This document shows positions 17,083 through 25,418 of a stretch of 64,000 bases of DNA, one piece after another; within the stretch, counting starts at the first letter, position 1; each line of letters begins with the position of its first letter. Both the position numbers and the translations under genes were made by a program. Source of the DNA: REEB509 sp049314555 (lineage in GTDB: Bacteria > Pseudomonadota > Alphaproteobacteria > Caulobacterales > Aquidulcibacteraceae). The notes below the pieces were generated by a model that was not told the DNA's origin, did not search any database, and saw only the letters and a list, made by a program, of their open reading frames with translations. The stretch spans positions 1-64,000 of the forward strand of contig JBMOEW010000003.1 in the NCBI GenBank assembly GCA_049314555.1, read 5' to 3'.

Positions 17083-17541
17083 ATGACAACGATCCTTCGC
17101 CGCTCGCTCTTCACCGGACTTGCCATTGGTGCTGGTGCCGCCCTTGCTGGCCAAGCTGCCGCGCAACCCAGCTCTGGCGGAGCCACCAGCGAAGATCTCT
17201 CCCGCTCACAGCAGCGATTGACCTCGGCCGCTTCCTTTGTGCCGCTGCCGCGAGCGACTGCCCCGGTCATGACCCGGTTTGGCCCCCGCGGCACCCTGGT
17301 TGCGGAAATGTGCCTGGACGTTCCAGAAGCGGCCCTCCGCGGTCGGATCACGGCGATCGGACCTCGGCTTCGCGATGCGATGCGCCAGGCGTTGGCCACC
17401 TATGCCAGCGTGCATCTGCGGCCTGGAGCGCCCCCTGACGCCGATCAACTTGCACGCATGATGCAACAATCAGTAGACCGCAGCCTCGGCCAAGCCGGCG
17501 CAAGGCTGCTGATCACCGACTTGATCCTGCAGCAGGCCTGA
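17083..17541 (+). CDS. Exported FliL-like protein with twin-Arg-type leader
   Basis: 152 residues from ATG 17083. The leader reads MTTILRRSLFTG followed by an Ala/Gly-rich hydrophobic core and AAAQ cleavage context, a Tat-like signal although the second half of the S-R-R-x-F-L-K motif is weak. The mature part ends with a helix-strand region (QLARMMQQSVDRSLG then LLITDLILQQ) that resembles the C-terminal part of FliL-type domains; this is a weak resemblance. Other frames of the same stretch are longer but lack this pattern. Function unknown. Confidence 0.6.
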   Translation: MTTILRRSLFTGLAIGAGAALAGQAAAQPSSGGATSEDLSRSQQRLTSAASFVPLPRATAPVMTRFGPRGTLVAEMCLDVPEAALRGRITAIGPRLRDAMRQALATYASVHLRPGAPPDADQLARMMQQSVDRSLGQAGARLLITDLILQQA

Positions 17542-17548
17542 CGGGCCC

Positions 17549-18055
17549 TCAGCCCTCCGAGCGCGCCAAGCAGGCGATCGGCTGCAATACAGCGGCCGCA
17601 GTGTTTGGCAGAACCGGCCTGAAGATCACCGGGTCGTAGAGCGTAGACCCCAGCACCACGTCGTCATTTCCGATAAAGCGCTGTTCTGTGATTGCAAATT
17701 CGCCACTGCCGCACTTGAAGCGGAAATGCATGCGCGCGATTTCGTACCGAACGATTTGCCGGGTGGTTTCGGTTTCTGCCTCATAGACTTCAGGTGTGCC
17801 GTAGCGGACCTGCGCCCAAATGGTGGCTTCTTGCCCCGGATAACGAACGAGCGAGCTCCGGTCCCAGAAGATCTGCCCGCCGCCACGCTGTCGCGCGACC
17901 GATAGCCATTGCGGCATGTCCGCAGACACTGGCACATTCACTTTCTGCTCGCCGGTGGTTGGAAAAGACTGGGCAGGCCCGCTCGTCCCAAGCGGGGCGT
18001 CACAAGCGGAAAGCATCAAGGCGAAAGCTGCGGCGACAAGGAAACGTACGCGCAT
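17549..18055 (-). CDS. Lipoprotein, surface-adhesin-E-like fold
   Basis: 168 residues from ATG 18055. The signal peptide ends in a lipobox (LMLSAC), so lipidation of the Cys near residue 20 is expected. The mature domain has the pattern WDRSSLVRYPGQEATIWAQV and later FKCGSGEFAITEQRF and VVLGSTLYDPVIFRPV, with Cys residues in each half, similar to the small Adhesin_E-type domain found in many exported proteobacterial proteins. Role unknown. It converges on the gene at 17083-17541. Confidence 0.65.
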   Translation of the reverse strand: MRVRFLVAAAFALMLSACDAPLGTSGPAQSFPTTGEQKVNVPVSADMPQWLSVARQRGGGQIFWDRSSLVRYPGQEATIWAQVRYGTPEVYEAETETTRQIVRYEIARMHFRFKCGSGEFAITEQRFIGNDDVVLGSTLYDPVIFRPVLPNTAAAVLQPIACLARSEG

Positions 18056-18133
18056 GGGCACTGCTCCGATCAGACTGCCAGACACCGGATATAGGGCCGC
18101 AGAACCCGTTTCGCGAGGCCCCGCCAAGCGACA

Positions 18134-18910
18134 TCACAGCGCGCTGATTCCGCCATCCACCTTGAACTCGGCACCAGTTACGAAGTTGCTTTCATCGCTC
18201 GCGAGGTAAAGCACGAGGAAAGCGACGTCGTCGGGCTCTCCCAGCCTTCCAAGGGGCACTTGCCGAGCCAGCTTGGCATGCGCCTCCTCTTGACCCAAAG
18301 CCCCCACCAAGCCGTCCAGAATGGGGGTTTTGATGAAGGTGGGATGCACCGAGTTGCAGCGAATTTGCGGTCTGGAGCGCGCCCCGTGCAAAGCAACCGA
18401 CTTGGACAACATCCAAACGCCGGCCTTTGCCGCATTGTAGGCCGCATAATTGTGCGAGGCGATCAACGCCGAAATAGAACTGATATTGACGATTGAGCCA
18501 GCGACCCCGCTTTGTCGGATCAGCGGCATGGCGTATTTGCAGCCCAAAAAGACGCTGTCTAGGTCGACATCGAGCACAAGCTTCCATGTCTCAAACGGCA
18601 AGTCTTCAACCGAACCGACCGCCCCAATCCCGGCATTGTTAACCAGGATATTCAAGCCGCCCATGGACGTGGCGGCTTCGTTCAACACGGCTTCCCACCG
18701 CAAGGGGTCGCGCACATCTTGATGGGCAAAGTACGCCTGACCTGGAAAGTCAGCGTTGATCGCCGCGCACGCATCAGACACGCCATCGGCATTGACGTCC
18801 GTCAGAAAGACCTTGGCCCCCTCAGCCGCCAGCTTTCGCCCAATCGCAGCGCCTAAGCCCTGCGCTGCGCCGGTCACAAACGCCGTCTTGCCCTGTACGC
18901 GATTGCCCAT
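18134..18910 (-). CDS. SDR-family oxidoreductase
   Basis: 258 residues from ATG 18910 (GGAG about 9 bases upstream). Classical SDR features are TGAAQGLGAA for NAD(P), DVNADG after the second strand (favouring NAD), NNAGIGAVG, Ser in NISSISA, and YNAAKAG with catalytic Tyr and Lys. The C-terminus DESNFVTGAEFKVDGGISAL is typical of 3-alpha/20-beta or cyclic-alcohol dehydrogenases; the substrate cannot be read from sequence. It is divergent from the diiron ferritin-like gene, with a palindrome and promoter between them. Confidence 0.88.
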   Translation of the reverse strand: MGNRVQGKTAFVTGAAQGLGAAIGRKLAAEGAKVFLTDVNADGVSDACAAINADFPGQAYFAHQDVRDPLRWEAVLNEAATSMGGLNILVNNAGIGAVGSVEDLPFETWKLVLDVDLDSVFLGCKYAMPLIRQSGVAGSIVNISSISALIASHNYAAYNAAKAGVWMLSKSVALHGARSRPQIRCNSVHPTFIKTPILDGLVGALGQEEAHAKLARQVPLGRLGEPDDVAFLVLYLASDESNFVTGAEFKVDGGISAL

Positions 18911-19024
18911 AAAAGTGCACTCCATTGCCAGAGACTCCATCGCCGGAGCATGACTTTGCGCTTCGGCCCCCCGCCAGTGCAAGACACCGGCACAGAAGTC
19001 CGTCCCAAGGTTAAAGAAAAATTG

Positions 19025-19076
19025 GTGACGCGGGCGTCACTTTTTCATTGATTGCTCACGAATGGACGGGTATCTT
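19025..19076 (+). promoter_or_regulatory. Palindromic operator and promoter of the diiron gene
   Basis: GTGACGC-GG-GCGTCAC (19025-19040) is a 16-bp perfect palindrome. Eight bases after it lies a sigma-70-like promoter: TTGATT (19048-19053), a 17-base spacer, TATCTT (19071-19076). Position just upstream of the -35 box suggests an activator site. A terminator reading (stem followed by TTTTT) is less likely between divergent genes. Confidence 0.5.
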
Positions 19077-19133
19077 GTCCTCCGATCATGACCGCAGACG
19101 TGCGTCTAGCGGCAAAAATACAGGGAGAGCATC

Positions 19134-20279
19134 ATGGCTGCTGACGGGGCCGGAATTCGCCAAATCACCAAGGACGCGATGTACGATGCTGTCGCTCCAG
19201 ACGATTTTGCCGCGATGCTCGATATCGATCGCCACATGACGCGCTCGACTGCCTTCGATCGGATTATTTCAGCCACCCACGATCACTTCTGGGATCCGCT
19301 GGACAAGCGCTACATCGACTTCACCGAACCATTCGATATGGAAAACATCCAGATCATGCCGGATTACAACGTTCCAGCACTGGAAACCGATTATGTCCGC
19401 GACTTCTTCGCAGATAAGCCAAAAGAGCGGATCGCGTTTGTCAATGAAATGGCCCGCTGGCAGCTGTCCGCCATTTTGCATGGCGAACAGGGGGCGTTGA
19501 GCCTGTCTGCATCTTTGTGCCACGTCCTCCGCGACCCGGGTGCGCAAGAATACGCCGCAAATCAATGCCGCGAAGAAGGCCGCCACGTCACCGCGTTCGC
19601 GATGTACATCAAGTCGCGCTGGGGCCGGCCGCTGCCCTGCGGCGACGTGCTTGCCACGCTCCTGAAGGACATCGTGAATTCGCCAGAGGTTTACAAGAAA
19701 ATCGTCGGCATGCAGATGCTTGTGGAGGGCCTCGCGATGGGGGCTTTCGCGACCATTTTCCGCGAATGGAACGATCCGCTCGCGCGCAAGCTGACGCAGC
19801 TGGTCATGACGGACGAGGCCTTCCACCACAAGTTCGGGAAGATCTGGGCAGACCGCACGATCCCGCAATTGTCGAAAGAAGAGCATGAAATCGTAGAGAA
19901 CTGGGCGGCGCATTGCTTCCAGACGCTGCTGTTTAACCTGGTTGCACCGCACCAGATGACAGAAATCTACGCCCGCTTTGGCCTCGACCCAGCCAAGGTC
20001 ATGGAAGAGTTTCAAAAGGTGGCGACAGATGAAGAGCGTCGCGAGCGTATGAAAGAAGGCACCAACATTTTCCGCGTGCTGGTGAAAACCCTCTGGAATG
20101 CCGGGATCATTACCGAGCGCACCGCAGGCTTCTACGCCATGTACGTGGACTTTGAAGAGTTCAAAGCCGAAGGCGACCACATGATCGGCGATGAGATCGC
20201 CGAAGAAGGCATGGCCTTCCTCAAGACAATCAACTTCGGCGCGGATTCCAACGCTCTTTCGAAGGTCGCTGCAGAGTAA
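19134..20279 (+). CDS. Ferritin-like diiron protein (putative oxygenase)
   Basis: 381 residues. A full set of diiron ligands is visible with regular spacing: E118, then E148-G-R-H151, then E198, then E228-A-F-H231. The two halves are both 30 residues apart, as in the ferritin-like/AurF type E...ExxH...E...ExxH site. There is no signal peptide and no transmembrane helix. Enzymes of this shape activate O2 for N- or C-oxygenation or desaturation; the substrate is unknown. GGGAGAG precedes the ATG by 5 bases. A palindrome-linked promoter lies upstream and the SDR gene is divergent, suggesting one pathway. A hairpin terminator follows. Confidence 0.75.
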   Translation: MAADGAGIRQITKDAMYDAVAPDDFAAMLDIDRHMTRSTAFDRIISATHDHFWDPLDKRYIDFTEPFDMENIQIMPDYNVPALETDYVRDFFADKPKERIAFVNEMARWQLSAILHGEQGALSLSASLCHVLRDPGAQEYAANQCREEGRHVTAFAMYIKSRWGRPLPCGDVLATLLKDIVNSPEVYKKIVGMQMLVEGLAMGAFATIFREWNDPLARKLTQLVMTDEAFHHKFGKIWADRTIPQLSKEEHEIVENWAAHCFQTLLFNLVAPHQMTEIYARFGLDPAKVMEEFQKVATDEERRERMKEGTNIFRVLVKTLWNAGIITERTAGFYAMYVDFEEFKAEGDHMIGDEIAEEGMAFLKTINFGADSNALSKVAAE

Positions 20280-20329
20280 CAAAGCGGCGATCGGGACAGA
20301 GCCACAAAAAGAACATGCTTAGAATTGAT

Positions 20330-20359
20330 GTCCCCGCACCGAAAGGTTCGGGGACTTTT
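20330..20359 (+). terminator. Rho-independent terminator abutting the next start codon
   Basis: GTCCCCG (20330-20336) pairs with CGGGGAC (20349-20355); inside, ACC-GAAA-GGT extends the stem with a GAAA tetraloop, and TTTT follows at 20356. It ends only 2 bases before ATG 20362 of the TraB/GumN gene, so the 3' arm also covers the place of that gene's ribosome site. Confidence 0.8.
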
Positions 20360-20361
20360 CT

Positions 20362-21315
20362 ATGATCAATGTGTTGAAGCGCTTGTTTGCCGCCATAGGG
20401 TTTGTCGCAGCCTGTCTCCCGGCCTTGGCCCTGGCGCAACAACCAATTTCTGACCCAGACGAGATCATTGTCGATGCGCCAGGCCCGGCCCTATGGCGGA
20501 TGTCAGACGCAGACAGCGACGTCCTCATCCTCGGATCGGTTGCGGTGTTGCCGCGCAACGTGCGCTGGAACTCGCGGCCCTTTGAAGCAGCTTTGGCGCG
20601 CGCCGACCGCCTCTACATCGAACGCCCAATGGGCGTGGGTGGTCTTCGCGCCATCCGTGTTCTCGCCAGCCAGCGCGACGTCTTCGAGAACCCAAATGGG
20701 GCAAGGCTTCGAGATTTTCTCCCGGCCCCCCTCTATGCCCGCACCCAAGCGGTCGCTGCAAGGCTTGATGTCCCCATGGACAGTCTGGAGCGCTTGCGCC
20801 CGCATACCGTAGGCTCGGGCTTGATCCGCGCGACAGTGCCTGCCCAAGGGCTCGCATTCGTCGACATGAACGACCAAACCAGCGGCCTAGCGCGCCGTGC
20901 CCGGGTTCGGGTGACTGAACTTGAAACAGTGCAGATGCCGGCTTTGCTTCGCGCAATGAACGATATGCCCCTTGGTGCAGACACGGCTTGTCTTGACAGC
21001 CAGTTGGACACCATCGAGCGCCAGGGCCCACTGCTTCGTGACCGGTCAACGGCCTGGGCGAGGGGCGACACCGCGGCGTTACGTCAGTTCGCCGCTTTGG
21101 TGGATCCAACGCGCTGCTTTGAAAGCATTGCAACAGGAGGCGTCAATTTCCGAGCCGTGATGAGGGGCCGTGTCATGATTTGGCGCGACACGCTGTTGCA
21201 ATCCATGCAGCGCCAAGGGGTGCGTGTGGCGGTCATAGAGACTGGCCTTTTGCTGGAGCCCGGCGGTGTGCTCGACGCGCTACGGGAAAGTGGTGCCAAC
21301 ATAACCAATGAATAA
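20362..21315 (+). CDS. TraB/GumN-family exported protein
   Basis: 317 residues: a Sec signal peptide (about 1-25, ending ALA-Q), then a TraB/GumN-type domain with ALWRMSDADSDVLILGSV near the start, RADRLYIERP, AFVDMNDQTSG, and a C-terminal RVAVIETGLLLEPGGVLDALR. The family is related to Tiki-type metalloproteases, but bacterial members are poorly characterised; two short metal-site regions could be present but are not clear here. The start codon follows a terminator hairpin by 2 bases, so expression may depend on read-through or on opening of that hairpin. Confidence 0.78.
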   Translation: MINVLKRLFAAIGFVAACLPALALAQQPISDPDEIIVDAPGPALWRMSDADSDVLILGSVAVLPRNVRWNSRPFEAALARADRLYIERPMGVGGLRAIRVLASQRDVFENPNGARLRDFLPAPLYARTQAVAARLDVPMDSLERLRPHTVGSGLIRATVPAQGLAFVDMNDQTSGLARRARVRVTELETVQMPALLRAMNDMPLGADTACLDSQLDTIERQGPLLRDRSTAWARGDTAALRQFAALVDPTRCFESIATGGVNFRAVMRGRVMIWRDTLLQSMQRQGVRVAVIETGLLLEPGGVLDALRESGANITNE

Positions 21316-21343
21316 GGCCGCTGGGCAACGTTGCTCGGCTGGT

Positions 21344-22324
21344 CTAGCCTGAAACTTGGCGCACCAATGCCTGAATTTCTTGGCTTAGCCCGCTCACAAC
21401 CTCGATGATCGCCGCCGGTTGTGTGGCTGAGATGAAGGCGATAATGGCACCAACGGAAACGGCGGTCATCAGCAGCACGTCGCTCGCCCATTCGTTGAGA
21501 CCAAACCTCAGCCCAACGTTGTCTTCAAAGTCGTCAGCCACCTGGAAGTCGCGCAGAGACACGCCAAAAGGATCCCCAAGGTCCTCAGCCCCCCGTCGGC
21601 TTGCAGCAGCAGCAGCGGCCGGAGTGCGCCGCGCAGCAAGTTCACGCTCGCGGTGGGCACGCTCCCGGCTCGCAGCTTCAGCAAGGGCACGTTCCTTTTC
21701 GGAGCGCTCGCGTTCCGCCGCATCCTCGACCTGACGGTGGATGGTCTCGCGTTCTTGCCGCTCCCGCTCCCGTTCGCGCAAAAGCGCTTCTTCAGAGTGG
21801 CGTTGGCGCTGTTCGAGGTTCCGCTCCGCCAGGGCCGCGGCCTCGTTCCAAACCGAACTTGCAGACTGAGGTGAAGGGGCGGGCCTTGGCACCTGCGGTG
21901 CAAGCTCCGGCTCACCGATCACAGGCCCCCGCATTTCCGAACGAAGCGTTTCGCCTGCGGCCCGGGCGCGGGCAATTCTGGCCACGTTTGCCCGGATCGC
22001 TTGCAGCGCGACCGCGTTTGGATCGCCGTTCCACTCGCACAAATCGTGCAACGCCAAACGGTTCAGCGGGGCTTGCAAATGGCAAAGACCCACAAAAACC
22101 GGCACAAGCTTGCCCTCCGCCTCGGCGGCGAGCGCCATCTCCATCAGCAGGGCAGAGCGCACCGCAGAGCCAGAAAACAGAGCTATAACAGCGTCATAGC
22201 CCTCCATGCCCTCATAGGCCGAAGCGCTCGCGCACACCGAGACGCCATGCCCTTCCAGAGCCCGCGCGAGCTTTTCAGCCACCACGCGATCATCTCGAAC
22301 AAAAAGGAGGGAGGCTTCCGACAT
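21344..22324 (-). CDS. TIR-like domain protein with coiled coil and C-terminal anchor
   Basis: 326 residues from ATG 22324. Residues 1-125 have a TIR-like alternation: SLLFVRDD first strand, YDAVIALFSGSA, and LMEMALAAEAEGKLVPVFVG, where E62 sits at the position of the catalytic Glu of NAD-cleaving TIR domains. Residues about 175-250 are a charged Arg/Glu coiled coil. A single hydrophobic helix (about 293-312) lies near the C-terminus, so the TIR-like part faces the cytoplasm. No partner typical of Thoeris or other defence loci is adjacent; mmcB is divergent. Function unknown. Confidence 0.6.
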   Translation of the reverse strand: MSEASLLFVRDDRVVAEKLARALEGHGVSVCASASAYEGMEGYDAVIALFSGSAVRSALLMEMALAAEAEGKLVPVFVGLCHLQAPLNRLALHDLCEWNGDPNAVALQAIRANVARIARARAAGETLRSEMRGPVIGEPELAPQVPRPAPSPQSASSVWNEAAALAERNLEQRQRHSEEALLRERERERQERETIHRQVEDAAERERSEKERALAEAASRERAHRERELAARRTPAAAAAASRRGAEDLGDPFGVSLRDFQVADDFEDNVGLRFGLNEWASDVLLMTAVSVGAIIAFISATQPAAIIEVVSGLSQEIQALVRQVSG

Positions 22325-22437
22325 CGATACTGCTTTGCTCCCAGCGTCACAGGCAAAAACCTTAGCACGCGGACCATGGCGGTGCGAAGGCACGCTGCCT
22401 TTCGCTTGCATCGCCCACGTCCACCGGTCAAGCTTTC

Positions 22438-22878
22438 ATGATGTCAGAAACGCGGTCAGATCGCCCAGAAACAACGGCGCGCGTTGCCCGTGGGGTATGC
22501 CGCGTGCTGCAGGCTCACGGTTGGATGCCGGTTTTGGAGGCACCGCTGGCAAACGGCCGTCGCGCCGATGTGCTGGCGATCGGGCCGCGCGGTGAAATTT
22601 GGATTGTCGAGACAAAATCGGGCCTCCCGGACTTTGTCGCAGACAGCAAATGGCCCGAGTATTTGGACTATTGCGACTGCTTTTTCTTCGGCGTCGACGA
22701 AAGCTTCCCAAGACACGTTCTGCCCCCCGACGCCGGCCAAATCGTCGCCGACAACTTTGGTGGAGAAATCATACACAGGCCCGTCCTGCGCGCGCTGCCA
22801 CCCGCAAGGCGCAAGGCGTTGACTTTAATGGTCGCCCGCCTCGCTGCCAGCCGCTTGACGAAACTCGCGGATGGGTGA
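22438..22878 (+). CDS. mmcB: MmcB-family DNA repair protein
   Basis: 146 residues. MmcB proteins are alphaproteobacterial, described in Caulobacter as damage-induced and involved in DNA repair. The sequence has a PD-(D/E)xK-like core: E in VLEAPLANGRRADVLAIGP, then EIWIVETKSGLPDF (Asp...ETK), with DSKWPEYLDYCDCFFF and PDAGQIVADNFGGEI following. The ATG-ATG start has no strong ribosome site. It is divergent from the TIR-like gene by 113 bases; I did not find a convincing LexA box there. Confidence 0.85.
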   Translation: MMSETRSDRPETTARVARGVCRVLQAHGWMPVLEAPLANGRRADVLAIGPRGEIWIVETKSGLPDFVADSKWPEYLDYCDCFFFGVDESFPRHVLPPDAGQIVADNFGGEIIHRPVLRALPPARRKALTLMVARLAASRLTKLADG

Positions 22879-22947
22879 GGGGTAAGTGTCATTGTCGCGT
22901 CACGCGAGTCGGGTTTGGTCGTCTCGTTAGCCAGGGAGAGTGGAAAA

Positions 22948-23160
22948 ATGTCGAAAAAGGGCTTCACGGAGAAGGTGATCCTCGTGACCAAGATCGATCG
23001 CGCGGCGATCGAGGCCCAGATAGCCGAGCACGGGGTTGCCGTGCTTGAGCCCCCTCAAGACGATGACTGTGAACTCGAAGCTATTTCGGGCGACCTTCTC
23101 TTCTGGGAAGCAGAGGTCGAAGTCGACGAGGGCGACGATGATGAGGACGAAGAAGACTAA
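22948..23160 (+). CDS. Small acidic protein, unknown function
   Basis: 70 residues. ATG 22948 has GGGAGAG 6 bases upstream; the frame is open further up but this is the natural start. The N-terminal half reads like a short alpha/beta unit (KVILVTKIDRAAIEAQIAEHG) and the last 15 residues are almost all Asp and Glu. It follows mmcB by 69 bases in the same direction and is closed by a strong hairpin. Family not recognised. Confidence 0.6.
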   Translation: MSKKGFTEKVILVTKIDRAAIEAQIAEHGVAVLEPPQDDDCELEAISGDLLFWEAEVEVDEGDDDEDEED

Positions 23161-23186
23161 GCTGATTGAAGCGGTTTAGTCTTGAG

Positions 23187-23212
23187 CCGCCCGCTGAGCC
23201 TTCAGCGGGCGG
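23187..23212. terminator. Strong hairpin between convergent genes
   Basis: CCGCCCGCTGA (23187-23197) pairs perfectly with TCAGCGGGCGG (23202-23212) around the loop GCCT. There is no T-run on either strand, but it sits between the convergent acidic-protein gene and regA, where a bidirectional transcription stop or mRNA-stabilising stem is expected. Confidence 0.6.
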
Positions 23213-23234
23213 AACCTATTGGCTGCGCTTGCCT

Positions 23235-23786
23235 CTACTTTGGCGCGCGCTTGGCCAGAATGCGTTGCAGCGTGCGTCTATGCATATTGAGCCGCCGCGC
23301 TGTCTCTGAGACGTTGTGGCCGCACAGCTCGTAAACGCGCTGGATGTGCTCCCACCGCACGCGGTCTGCACTCATTGGGTTGTCCGGCGGGGCAGGCGAG
23401 CCCGTCGGCAGCGCGAGCAGCGCCTTCACAACATCATCCACGTCAGCCGGTTTCGGCAGATAGTCCACCGCCCCCGCCTTCACAGCGTGAACGGCGGTGG
23501 CGATATTGCCGTAGCCGGTGAGCATAATCACGCGGCAATCAGGCCGGCGACGATGCAGCTCTTCCACCACATCAAGCCCCGATCCGTCATCCAGGCGCAG
23601 GTCCAAAACGGCATATTGCGGCGGGTTCATTTGCGCGATTTCCATCGCTTCGGACACCGTGGCAACCGCCGAGACCATAAATCCACGACCAGACAGTGCA
23701 CGACCCAGGCGTGTGCGAAACGGGGTGTCATCATCTAGAACGAGTAGGGTTTTTTCCCCTGGGATGTCGACGACCACATCTTCCAT
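23235..23786 (-). CDS. regA: Response regulator RegA/PrrA/ActR
   Basis: 183 residues, the usual size. Receiver domain: acidic pocket LVLDDD (D18-D20), phosphoacceptor D62 in LDLRLDDG, and the conserved Thr/Lys positions in MLTGYG and YLPKP. A Pro-rich hinge (about 128-138) leads to a Fis-type helix-turn-helix ending CGHNVSETARRLNMHRRTLQRILAK, which is nearly invariant in the RegA family. It controls respiration, carbon and redox genes in response to RegB. It lies downstream of regB on the same strand. Confidence 0.94.
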   Translation of the reverse strand: MEDVVVDIPGEKTLLVLDDDTPFRTRLGRALSGRGFMVSAVATVSEAMEIAQMNPPQYAVLDLRLDDGSGLDVVEELHRRRPDCRVIMLTGYGNIATAVHAVKAGAVDYLPKPADVDDVVKALLALPTGSPAPPDNPMSADRVRWEHIQRVYELCGHNVSETARRLNMHRRTLQRILAKRAPK

Positions 23787-23895
23787 CGAAGATTTCTCCG
23801 CTCACCAGTATAGCAACGCAATAATTGCCCTACATTTAGCGACGTTCGGGCACATAAGCAAACACATGCAGCGACAATCAGCACTATGCGATGCT

Positions 23896-25224
23896 CTAAA
23901 TCACGGGGGTGGCCTGTATTGCAGCCAGCCGCCACGTCGCACGGATCACAGCACCTCGATCCGGGGCCGCGCGATTACCGAACTCAACACGCGCTCCACT
24001 TCGCTCCAGAAGCGTTTTAGCAATAAAAAACCCGAGACCCATCCCGCCCGCGCGATCACTTGCGCCTCTTTCGCTGACATACGGCTCACCCAAGCGCGGC
24101 AAAACCTCTGGCGCAAACCCTGGGCCGTCGTCCTCGACCCGGACGCAAAGCTCCTGCAAGGTCCAAGTTGCTGTAACCATCACTTCTTGATCGGCATAAC
24201 CCACCGCATTTTCGATCAGATTTGACACCCCTTGAATGATCTCTGGCGAGCGCATCAAAAGCGGTTGCGCATCGAAGGCATCGGCCGCGGGGCCTTTGGT
24301 ATGCAGTGTCACGCGCGCACCGAGCCCTTGGTGCGGCGCCGAGGCTTCCTCCAGCAGCGCGCGAAGAGGCATTCGTTCATGAATGGCGTCGCCGCTGTCC
24401 CGCTTTGAAGACAATTGCCGCAGAATTTGCCGACACCGCTCGCTCTGCGACACAAGCAGCTGCGCGTCCTCTGCGATGGCGGAGTCGGCCGGCAAACCCC
24501 GCAGCATTTCTTTGGCCACAAGGTGAATGGTCGCAAGCGGGGTCCCAAGCTCATGCGCCGCCGCAGCCGCCAATCCCCCCAGCGCAGAAAACTTCTGTTC
24601 GCGGGCAAGCACGGTTTGCACCGCCGCCAGCGCCATATTCAGCCGCTCTTCCTCCGCCGCGACCCGCCACGCATAGACACTTGTGAATGCAAGACCGATC
24701 ATCACCGCAACCGCCAGGCCAATCTGATAGATGATCGGCAGCGAGAACTCCTCTCCATGGTGCCACGGCAAAGGCGCATGCCAGATCGAAAGCACCCCGA
24801 TGCCGGCGAAGGCCAGCGCAGCAAGCCCAGCGGTAACGGCTGGCCGCAAAACAGCCGCAGAAATCGCAACCGGAGCCACATAAAGGATCAAAAACGGGTT
24901 CTCGATCCCCCCGGTAAAGGCGAGCAGGGCGGTCAACTGCAGCACATCAAACCCAAGCTGTGCGGCGGCCTCCCATTCGCGCACCAGGCCTTGCGATGGT
25001 CGCGCGACAGTCAGGAAGATATTGACGTGCGCGCTGACCGCGATCACCGACAGGGCCGCCCCCAGCCAAACATCAAACCCAAGGCCAAATTGTACAAACA
25101 GAACGGTGGCCGTTTGCCCAAAGACGGCAAGCCAGCGAAGCAGGATCAGTGTCCGCAACCGCACGCGACCGGATGCGGTCCAGATTGTTTGCAATCCGCC
25201 CGCGCCGCTATCGAAGGCACTCAT
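23896..25224 (-). CDS. regB: Redox-sensing histidine kinase RegB/PrrB/ActS
   Basis: 442 residues with six transmembrane helices (about 25-190). The quinone-sensing signature GGIENPF is at 105-111, the H-box AAAAHELGTPLATI has His224, and the redox-active Cys is C264 in SERCRQIL, matching the known RegB Cys position. The ATP-binding domain shows NLIENAV, DDGPGFAPEVL and GGMGLGFFIA. It phosphorylates RegA according to quinone-pool and Cys redox state. The gene is divergent from senC, and regA follows after 109 bases. Confidence 0.95.
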   Translation of the reverse strand: MSAFDSGAGGLQTIWTASGRVRLRTLILLRWLAVFGQTATVLFVQFGLGFDVWLGAALSVIAVSAHVNIFLTVARPSQGLVREWEAAAQLGFDVLQLTALLAFTGGIENPFLILYVAPVAISAAVLRPAVTAGLAALAFAGIGVLSIWHAPLPWHHGEEFSLPIIYQIGLAVAVMIGLAFTSVYAWRVAAEEERLNMALAAVQTVLAREQKFSALGGLAAAAAHELGTPLATIHLVAKEMLRGLPADSAIAEDAQLLVSQSERCRQILRQLSSKRDSGDAIHERMPLRALLEEASAPHQGLGARVTLHTKGPAADAFDAQPLLMRSPEIIQGVSNLIENAVGYADQEVMVTATWTLQELCVRVEDDGPGFAPEVLPRLGEPYVSERGASDRAGGMGLGFFIAKTLLERSGARVEFGNRAAPDRGAVIRATWRLAAIQATPVI

Positions 25225-25418
25225 GGATCCTCCCTTCTTTGCGCGTCACGCAGCAAGCACGGCTGCAGCTATTTTGAGGTAACGACAAGGTATGCTCAAG
25301 CCGCCAGCCGGGACACCAAACAATTTCACCTCGGGGATGCGCCATTCGGTCCACTGTCCGCGCCAACAATATCGCTCTAATCCGCTGAAACTGACCCGAA
25401 GCTGGATAAACCTGCCCG

